A DNA stretch of 27,879 nucleotides, from the NCBI GenBank assembly GCA_002503285.1, contig DARI01000011.1, positions 23,851-51,729 of the forward strand. Direction: 5' to 3'. The DNA comes from Euryarchaeota archaeon UBA557 (GTDB lineage: Archaea > Thermoplasmatota > Poseidoniia > Poseidoniales > Thalassarchaeaceae). How positions within the stretch are numbered: the stretch's first letter is position 1; the number at the start of each line of letters is the position of its first letter. The position numbers and the translations under genes are program-made. The notes beneath the pieces were generated by a model. It was given only the letters and a program-made list of their open reading frames with translations. It had not been told where the DNA came from and did no database searches. Of the stretch, positions 23,787 through 27,879 are shown piece by piece.

Positions 23787-23903
23787 TTTTTTAATTAAAA
23801 AATATTTAAATAATTAAATTCTGATAATCAACCAAATAATTAAACTCAGTTTGATTTTTCAATTGAATAATTACATATTATATAAAAATTCTAATTGAAA
23901 AAT
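23787..23903. repeat. AT-rich inverted repeats in the aminotransferase / PRC-barrel divergent gap
   Basis: The gap 23752-23999 holds a perfect TTTTTTAATTAAAAAA palindrome (23787-23802) and an 11-bp inverted pair, ATTTTTCAATT (23854-23864) and AATTGAAAAAT (23893-23903), 28 bp apart. In such AT-rich DNA these may be chance or general promoter bending. Confidence 0.3.
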
Positions 23904-23920
23904 TATTCTAGTTTATGGAA

Positions 23921-23930
23921 TATATATAAG
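23921..23930 (+). promoter_or_regulatory. Strong TATA box for the PRC-barrel gene
   Basis: TATATATAAG is the clearest TATA box in the window. Transcription would begin near 23950-23957, giving a leader of about 45-50 nt that contains a uORF and a GAGG ribosome-binding site. Confidence 0.55.
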
Positions 23931-23970
23931 TGCCTTTCTTACCTTAGCCTACTTGAGGGAGACGGCGGGG

Positions 23971-24003
23971 ATGCAGAAACACCTTTCAGAGGAAATACAA
24001 TGA
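23971..24003 (+). CDS. Possible 10-codon uORF overlapping the PRC-barrel gene start
   Basis: ATG after GGCGGGG reads MQKHLSEEIQ and stops at TGA 24001-24003, which overlaps the ATG of the main gene (ATGA). The arrangement suits translational coupling or a leader-peptide control. Expression is unproven. Confidence 0.3.
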   Translation: MQKHLSEEIQ

Positions 24004-24593
24004 ATGATGAATTTAGAATACAAGAATTGCTACAAAGAGAGGTATATGTTGGAGATAAATTAGTGGGCACTATAACCGGAGAAAGATTTCATCCAAGTGA
24101 TGATTATGTTAAATCCATGAGACTCCAAGTTGTAGATAATGTGGCAAATGAATATATGCGAAAACCGGCTGAATATGCCCCCTTGTCAAAGGAATTAGTA
24201 CATAGCATTCGATCAGATGGGGCAGTAAAATTATCAAAATCTATGAGAGAATTACAAAGAAGATGGAGAAATACAGTTAGAATTAACGAAAAGTTATTCG
24301 CCCCTGATGAACTAAAAGACCGTGCAGTATTAGATAATGATGGATCCGACATAGGCAATGTAATAGGATTAGTAAAAATAAAAAGAACCTACAAGGGATT
24401 AATAGTAAAACCTCATTTTATGATGAAAACTAGATATGCATTACCTGAAACGATAATTGTGCCGGTTGGACAATTATCAAGAACAACTGCTAGATTGGAT
24501 GAAATAATACTGAAATGTTCTGCTAAAAGATTGAGTACATTGCCTAGCTATATAAAATTAAATAGCGAAGATATAGTTTTTGATAAAGACTAA
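24000..24593 (+). CDS. PRC-barrel domain protein
   Basis: ATG 24000 gives 197 aa and has GAGG 8 nt upstream; a longer frame from TTG 23895 is rejected because it would span the TATA box. Two PRC-barrel-like units are visible: LLQREVYVGDKLVGTITGER with a following strand LQVVD, and DRAVLDNDGSDIGNVIGLVKI with LIVKP and IIVPVGQLSRT. Between them is a basic helical region (KSMRELQRRWRNTVRI). PRC barrels occur in RimM-like ribosome-assembly factors, photosynthetic H subunits and archaeal RNA-linked proteins; the exact role here is unknown. The gene stands just before tRNA-Ile and has its own strong promoter with a leader of about 50 nt. The domain call is moderate, the function open. Confidence 0.72.
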   Translation: MNDEFRIQELLQREVYVGDKLVGTITGERFHPSDDYVKSMRLQVVDNVANEYMRKPAEYAPLSKELVHSIRSDGAVKLSKSMRELQRRWRNTVRINEKLFAPDELKDRAVLDNDGSDIGNVIGLVKIKRTYKGLIVKPHFMMKTRYALPETIIVPVGQLSRTTARLDEIILKCSAKRLSTLPSYIKLNSEDIVFDKD

Positions 24594-24643
24594 GTTTTGT
24601 GAGTAGTGTTCAAAAACAAAGTATAACTCGCGAGGTCACACAA

Positions 24644-24721
24644 GGACGTGTAGCTTAGTCTGGCTGGAGCACCCGGCTGATAACCGGGAGGTCGCAAGTT
24701 CAAATCTTGTCATGTCCACCA
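24644..24721 (+). tRNA. tRNA-Ile(GAU), CCA encoded
   Basis: A full cloverleaf can be drawn. The acceptor is GGACGTG with CATGTCC (one G-U pair). The D arm includes GCTTAGTCTGGCTGGAGC. The anticodon stem is CCCGG/CCGGG around loop CTGATAA with anticodon GAT. A five-base variable region follows, then the T arm GCAAG-TTCAAAT-CTTGT. The discriminator is A (24718), followed by CCA in the DNA (24719-24721). The GAU anticodon assigns isoleucine, AUC/AUU codons. No intron is present. A TATA-like GTATAAC lies about 20 nt upstream. Confidence 0.95.
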
Positions 24722-24727
24722 AATAAA

Positions 24728-24737
24728 ATTTATATTA
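24728..24737 (+). promoter_or_regulatory. TATA-like element for the PRPP synthetase gene
   Basis: TTTATATTAA lies about 45 nt before the ATG at 24780, directly after the tRNA. Transcription would start near 24760, leaving a leader of about 20 nt. Confidence 0.4.
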
Positions 24738-24779
24738 ATCGGCATAGTCATGAAGGGTGAACTGTTCGACTAGAACAAT

Positions 24780-25706
24780 ATGCCAATAGTTAGTGGTGCT
24801 AATGGTCAAAAAATAGCGAGTTCATTGGCTAACATCATGGACATGGAACATGTAATAATGGAAGATAGAAGATTTCCTGATGGGGAAGGTTATGTCAGGT
24901 TGCCAAATGATGCAATAGAATCCGTAAGATCTGAAAAAGTCATATTAGTTTCCAATACATTTCCTGATTCCGAGATTTTAAAAACTATTTTATTATTAAA
25001 TTCAATTAAAGATGTTAGGAAGGGAGATTTAGTAAATTTAAAAGGTGAAGAACCGCAAAATCTAGAAGATGTGGGTCCTGGAATAATTCTAGCAATCCCA
25101 TACTATGGATATTCTAGGCAGGACAAAAGATTTTCAAAAGGAGAAGTAGTTTCTGCAGAAGTCATAGGTAAGTTATTGACTAATTATTGTGATGGAATGG
25201 TGATATTAGATTTGCACGAGCAATCCGTACTTGAAAAATTAAATTTTCCGATAGAATTTGTTAGTTCTATGCCAGAAATTGCCGATAAACTAAGCAGAGA
25301 TGTGATGCCAGATTTTATCCTAAGCCCAGATAAAGGAGCAATAAAGAGAGCCTCTGAAGTCGCTAGAATAATAGGTTGTGAGTTTTCTTATTTAGAAAAA
25401 ACTAGAATTGATGCTCATACGATAGAACATACACCTAAAAATTTAGATGTTTCAGGCAAAATTGTAGCCATAGTTGACGATATGATTAGTACTGGAGGGA
25501 CAATCTGTAGAGCTAGCGATGCTCTAAGAAGGCAGGGTGCATTAGAAGTTCATGCGGCATGTACACATGGCCTTTTTACTGGTGGTGCAATTACAAAAAT
25601 GGCCAATCATGTTGACGGCGTTTACAGTACCGACTCTTTATCAAATCCCAGGGCAGTTGTAGAATCTGCTAATGCATTGTCTAGGGGCATTAAAAAATTA
25701 ATATAA
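24780..25706 (+). CDS. prs: Ribose-phosphate pyrophosphokinase (PRPP synthetase)
   Basis: The enzyme makes PRPP from ribose 5-phosphate and ATP for nucleotide, His and Trp synthesis. At 308 aa it is a little longer than the usual archaeal 280-290. Signatures are FPDGEGYVRLP (about 32-42), the ATP-binding YYGYSRQDKRFSKGEVVSAE (about 108-127), LDLHEQSV, LSPDKGAIKRA, and the PRPP-binding loop IVAIVDDMISTGGTI (about 228-242). Residues about 78-101 form an extra charged loop (DVRKGDLVNLKGEEPQNLED) between the expected strands. The catalytic motifs are unbroken. The gene has a TATA-like element after the tRNA. A T7 tract 14 nt after the stop likely terminates it before the ribosomal operon. Confidence 0.95.
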   Translation: MPIVSGANGQKIASSLANIMDMEHVIMEDRRFPDGEGYVRLPNDAIESVRSEKVILVSNTFPDSEILKTILLLNSIKDVRKGDLVNLKGEEPQNLEDVGPGIILAIPYYGYSRQDKRFSKGEVVSAEVIGKLLTNYCDGMVILDLHEQSVLEKLNFPIEFVSSMPEIADKLSRDVMPDFILSPDKGAIKRASEVARIIGCEFSYLEKTRIDAHTIEHTPKNLDVSGKIVAIVDDMISTGGTICRASDALRRQGALEVHAACTHGLFTGGAITKMANHVDGVYSTDSLSNPRAVVESANALSRGIKKLI

Positions 25707-25720
25707 CCTAGATCTGGAAG

Positions 25721-25727
25721 TTTTTTT
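25721..25727 (+). terminator. Oligo-T terminator after prs
   Basis: Seven T residues follow the prs stop by 14 nt and precede the next promoter. Oligo-T tracts are the usual archaeal termination signal; no hairpin is needed. Confidence 0.5.
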
Positions 25728-25737
25728 AATGCGTTGC

Positions 25738-25746
25738 GTTTATATC
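25738..25746 (+). promoter_or_regulatory. TATA box of the rpl7ae operon
   Basis: GTTTATATC is centred about 48 nt before the L7Ae ATG. Transcription would begin near 25767, leaving a leader of about 22 nt with a GAGGAG ribosome-binding site. Confidence 0.45.
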
Positions 25747-25750
25747 AGCC

Positions 25751-25767
25751 AAGTCGTGCGCCGACTT
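25751..25767. promoter_or_regulatory. Perfect 6-5-6 inverted repeat between the TATA box and the L7Ae start
   Basis: AAGTCG-TGCGC-CGACTT is a GC-rich perfect dyad in an AT-rich promoter, ending near the predicted transcription start. It could be an operator, or a 5' hairpin if transcription begins earlier. Confidence 0.4.
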
Positions 25768-25789
25768 ACCTACATGAGGAGATTATCTA

Positions 25790-26170
25790 ATGAGTGTACA
25801 TATATCTTTTGAAACCCCGCAAGACGTACAAGAGCAAGTCTATGAAATGGTGAAGGCCGTTGGGAAGAATGAACGTGGAAGACTGAAGAAAGGTGCTAAT
25901 GAAGTTACCAAAGCCGCAGAGAGAGGTACTGCACTAATGATAGTAATGGCAGAAAATGTAAGTCCAGGAGAATTATTAGCCCATATTCCAATGATTTGCA
26001 AAGAAAAAGATATTCCATTCATATATGTAGCCGATCAAACATTCCTTGCTGAAGCAGCAGGAATGAGTAATGGAACTAAAACTGCAGCAGTAGCTGTGAT
26101 TAGTATGGAAAAGGATGCTCAAGATAGATTTAATGAAATTAAAGGTCACTTTGAGACCTTGTCACAGTAA
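25790..26170 (+). CDS. rpl7ae: Ribosomal protein eL8 (L7Ae)
   Basis: L7Ae binds kink-turns in 23S rRNA, box C/D and H/ACA guide RNAs and RNase P RNA. The 126-aa protein has the family core GRLKKGANEVTKAAERGTALMIVMAENVSPGELLAHIP and IPFIYVADQTFLAEAAGM. KKGANEVTKAAERG carries the RNA-binding residues. GAGGAG stands about 9 nt before the ATG. It leads the block rpl7ae-rps28e-rpl24e, with gaps of 23 and 9 nt, indicating one operon. A perfect dyad lies in its promoter. L7Ae is known to bind its own leader in some archaea; no kink-turn is obvious here. Confidence 0.97.
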   Translation: MSVHISFETPQDVQEQVYEMVKAVGKNERGRLKKGANEVTKAAERGTALMIVMAENVSPGELLAHIPMICKEKDIPFIYVADQTFLAEAAGMSNGTKTAAVAVISMEKDAQDRFNEIKGHFETLSQ

Positions 26171-26193
26171 GGATAACCTCAGGAGTTGAAGAT

Positions 26194-26412
26194 ATGGCAA
26201 AAGAAGCGTGGCCAGCAGAAGTTGTTGAAATTGTTGGTAGAACCGGAATGACTGGAGAAGCTACTCAAGTCAAAGTTAGAGTAAATGACTCAAATAATCC
26301 AAGAGATATTGGGAGAATAATTGCACGTAATGTAGTTGGACCAATTCGAGTAGGAGATATCCTAATGTTGAGAGATACTGGACGAGAAGCCCGTAGATTA
26401 GGAACTAGGTAG
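26194..26412 (+). CDS. rps28e: 30S ribosomal protein eS28
   Basis: The 72-aa protein shows the whole eS28 pattern: AEVVEIVGRTGMTGEATQVKVRV, RDIGRIIARNVVGPIRVGDILML and the basic tail REARRLGTR, a small OB-fold on the 30S head. AGG stands about 10 nt before the ATG. It lies between eL8 and eL24 in the conserved archaeal operon and is of normal length. Confidence 0.97.
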   Translation: MAKEAWPAEVVEIVGRTGMTGEATQVKVRVNDSNNPRDIGRIIARNVVGPIRVGDILMLRDTGREARRLGTR

Positions 26413-26421
26413 GTTATTAAA

Positions 26422-26613
26422 ATGCCAGAAAGAAGAATTTGTAGTTTCTCACATGAAGAAATAGAACCTGGAACAGGCATGATGTTTGTTAAAAAAGATG
26501 GTTCAGTAATGTGGTTCAAAGATAGTAAGGCTCGAAAAAATGCGTTAAAGTTACGCCGTAATCCACGAAGACTAAAATGGACACAACGCTATGAGAAAGG
26601 CGGAATTAAATAA
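26422..26613 (+). CDS. rpl24e: 50S ribosomal protein eL24, zinc ribbon degenerate
   Basis: The 63-aa protein matches eL24 (EIEPGTGMMFVKKDGSVMWF and the C-terminal KARKNALKLRRNPRRLKWT). Archaeal eL24 usually holds a Zn ion with four Cys, in C-x2-C and C-x3-C pairs. Here only the first Cys (residue 7, in CSFSHEE) remains. The second is Ser, and the later pair appears as FKDSKARKN, where relatives have F-C-S-S-K-C-R-K-N. So zinc binding is probably lost while the fold is kept. It ends a three-gene ribosomal block; an inverted lipoprotein gene follows. Confidence 0.94.
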   Translation: MPERRICSFSHEEIEPGTGMMFVKKDGSVMWFKDSKARKNALKLRRNPRRLKWTQRYEKGGIK

Positions 26614-26667
26614 CTTAATCTTAAATTTTTAAGTAATTATTTTTTCCATTAATAATATATTTTCATT

Positions 26668-27135
26668 TTACTGGGCAGTAAGTTTGTATTCTACTCTAGC
26701 CCGATCATTGTCGTCGCTTAATAGTGGATTACCACCTGATTGGTCGGGGGGTTGCGCATCTCCGCAATCTGTATTATCCAATACCGTAACATAAGTACCT
26801 TCATCTACAGTAACTTCAATATCTACATTAGAAGTATTAGGATCGCTTAGTTTGACAATATAATTGAATGCATTACATTCTTTGTAATCCTCATAATTAA
26901 GTTCAGTCATAGTATAAAGATCAATATTAGGTCCATCTAAGAGGCCAAGATTTATTCGTATAACTCTAACACTTTCAATTGTCCATGTCAATTTAATATG
27001 TTCATCTTCATCAATAAAAACTGTATCGTCAAATAATTCCTGTTCAGGATTAATTGTATCCTCTACACTAGATAAACAACCTGAAGTAGTCATTATCAAA
27101 GAAATGAGTAATATATGTAGTACACGCATACACAT
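26668..27135 (-). CDS. Putative lipoprotein inserted in the ribosomal/ndk block
   Basis: ATG 27135 gives 155 aa with signal MCMRVLHILLISLIM and lipobox TTSGC (Cys near residue 20). An ATG two codons later and a TTG at 27153 are alternatives; the TTG lies about 22 nt after a TATA-like element (complement of 27175-27180), so a leaderless TTG start is possible. The mature part is acidic, beta-rich, with Cys pairs (KECNAFNY and NTDCGDA) that could form a disulfide, and a Pro/Gly-rich loop near the C-terminus. No family is recognised. It is convergent with eL24 and divergent from ndk. The 26614-26667 gap contains T-rich tracts that may serve as terminators for both strands. Confidence 0.7.
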   Translation of the reverse strand: MCMRVLHILLISLIMTTSGCLSSVEDTINPEQELFDDTVFIDEDEHIKLTWTIESVRVIRINLGLLDGPNIDLYTMTELNYEDYKECNAFNYIVKLSDPNTSNVDIEVTVDEGTYVTVLDNTDCGDAQPPDQSGGNPLLSDDNDRARVEYKLTAQ

Positions 27136-27172
27136 TCGAAGTGCTGATAGCAAATCAATAATTCGGCTCTTT

Positions 27173-27181
27173 GGGTATAAG
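27173..27181. promoter_or_regulatory. Shared TATA-like element between the lipoprotein and ndk genes
   Basis: GGGTATAAG reads TTATAC on the minus strand, about 22 nt before TTG 27153 (40 nt before ATG 27135). On the plus strand it reads GTATAAG, about 55 nt before the ndk ATG, with AGGGGAGG (27211-27218) in the leader. Confidence 0.3.
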
Positions 27182-27233
27182 ATGTACCAAGTTGGGCTTT
27201 GCGTTGAAATAGGGGAGGTTAGTCGGGCAGAAT

Positions 27234-27689
27234 ATGGGAGATATGCAGACTACCTATATAATGATTAAACCGGATGGCGTTCAGAGAGGATTAGTTGGCG
27301 AAATATTAGCCCGGTTTGAAAATAAGGGATTGCGTTTAGTTGGATTACAGCAAGTAATACCTTCCAATGAAGTAGCTGAAGCTCATTATGCAGTACATAA
27401 GGAAAGACCATTTTATCCTGGTCTAATAAAATTTATTACTTCTGGACCAGTAATTGCAATGGCATGGAGAGGAGTTGAGGCGATTAAAGTATCAAGAAAT
27501 TTAATTGGCCCTACGAATGGTAGAGATGCATCTCCGGGGACAATAAGAGGAGATTTGGCTATGGACATCGGTCATAATTTAATACACGGATCAGATTCTG
27601 AAGATACGGCAAAATATGAATTAAATTTGTGGTTTCCTGACGGTATTTCTGATTGGAAGAGAGATATTGAAGACCAAATATATGAGTAA
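27234..27689 (+). CDS. ndk: Nucleoside diphosphate kinase
   Basis: Ndk moves the gamma phosphate between nucleoside tri- and diphosphates through a phospho-His. The 151-aa protein has the N-terminal YIMIKPDGVQRGLVGEI, YAVHKERPFYPGL, FITSGPVIAMAW, GPTNGRDASPGTIRGD and the active-site NLIHGSDS with His118. AGGGGAGG lies upstream, 15 nt before ATG 27234, a long spacing; ATG 27243 (MQTTYIMIKP) is an alternative start. In archaea ndk commonly follows rpl24e and precedes infB. Here infB does follow, 37 nt on, but a lipoprotein gene separates it from rpl24e. Confidence 0.97.
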   Translation: MGDMQTTYIMIKPDGVQRGLVGEILARFENKGLRLVGLQQVIPSNEVAEAHYAVHKERPFYPGLIKFITSGPVIAMAWRGVEAIKVSRNLIGPTNGRDASPGTIRGDLAMDIGHNLIHGSDSEDTAKYELNLWFPDGISDWKRDIEDQIYE

Positions 27690-27726
27690 GATATATCAAA
27701 AGAGATGGAATTATGGAGATGGTTGA

Positions 27727-27879
27727 TTGGATAAAACTAGACAGCCAATTATTGCCATATTAGGCCATGTAGATCATGGTAAGACATCCCTTCTAGATCA
27801 TGTAAGGTCTCTAGGCCTAGAGTCTCGATCATCTGTAATGGATAGGGAAGCCGGTGGCATTACTCAACACATCGGAGCA
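27727..27879 (+). CDS. infB: Translation initiation factor aIF5B, 5' end only
   Basis: The frame runs off the right edge after 51 codons. It starts at TTG, immediately after an in-frame TGA, with GGAG 8 nt upstream. The peptide begins MDKTRQPIIAILGHVDHGKT: RQPI then the G1 GTP-binding motif GHVDHGKT are those of aIF5B/IF2, and EAGGITQHIGA is the switch I region (G2). aIF5B is the GTPase that promotes 50S joining and initiator tRNA positioning. The start codon and the Shine-Dalgarno sequence agree. It is the last member of the rpl7ae-rps28e-rpl24e-ndk-infB block. Confidence 0.95.
   Translation, partial: MDKTRQPIIAILGHVDHGKTSLLDHVRSLGLESRSSVMDREAGGITQHIGA

Noticed and set aside
23787..23802. 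TTTTTTAATTAAAAAA palindrome as a terminator or operator
   Set aside because: Pure A/T palindromes are common by chance in such AT-rich sequence; no other evidence singles it out.
23895..23999. N-terminal extension of the PRC-barrel protein from TTG 23895
   Set aside because: It would start upstream of the clear TATA box at 23921-23930, and GAGG supports ATG 24000.
1..27879. CRISPR array, transposase, integrase, rRNA or prophage genes
   Set aside because: Reading through the window I saw no regularly spaced direct repeats and no such protein motifs.

Overview
The window is a gene-dense, AT-rich piece of an archaeal chromosome. The archaeal identity rests on eL8/L7Ae, eS28, eL24 and uS2 of archaeal type, deoxyhypusine synthase, the 5' end of aIF5B, a geranylgeranyl-reductase-family flavoprotein, an archaeal two-domain FKBP, and TATA elements lying about 25 nt before start codons (leaderless transcripts). 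A bacterial-type UvrB, a CcmF haem-lyase subunit, lipobox lipoproteins and a fused 3-hydroxyacyl-CoA dehydrogenase/enoyl-CoA hydratase point to a mesophilic, heterotrophic, respiring euryarchaeon. Marine Group II/III (Poseidoniales-like, Thermoplasmatota) is my best guess. That placement is inference, not a database result.

Layout. 1-3485 (minus) holds two secreted proteins in tandem: a partial one cut by the left edge and an 880-aa protein built of Ig-like repeats, a PKD-like domain, an FN3-like domain and a C-terminal anchor. Both carry a Cys-x(1 or 3)-Cys-His motif at residue 37, just after the signal peptide. 3578-5653 is the beta-oxidation fusion enzyme. 5695-8244 is a regulator island: a possible 25-aa ORF, an HxlR-type repressor with a palindrome over its TATA box, and two further winged-helix proteins. 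8226-11410 (minus) holds a tRNA-dihydrouridine synthase, uS2, a lipoprotein and an FKBP-type prolyl isomerase. 11491-17949 looks like a membrane/respiration neighbourhood: ccmF overlaps a geranylgeranyl reductase, with a divergent ubiD-ubiA pair resembling quinone biosynthesis genes. uvrB, deoxyhypusine synthase and a 60-aa Hc1/histone-H1-like protein follow. 21524-23751 (minus) is a class III aminotransferase overlapped by a shrunken SDR-like protein. Then come a PRC-barrel protein with a 10-codon uORF, tRNA-Ile(GAU), PRPP synthetase, and the archaeal block rpl7ae-rps28e-rpl24e-ndk-infB, interrupted by an inverted lipoprotein gene.

Most genes are housekeeping and recognisable. I found no CRISPR array, transposase, integrase or rRNA. 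The least explained items are the paired CH-motif secreted proteins, the aminotransferase/SDR-remnant pair, the Hc1-like protein, the zinc-ligand-poor eL24, the dyads upstream of the HxlR gene and the dyad in front of rpl7ae. No intergenic stretch exceeds 300 bases; the longest (5654-5902 and 23752-23999) are described in the entries.
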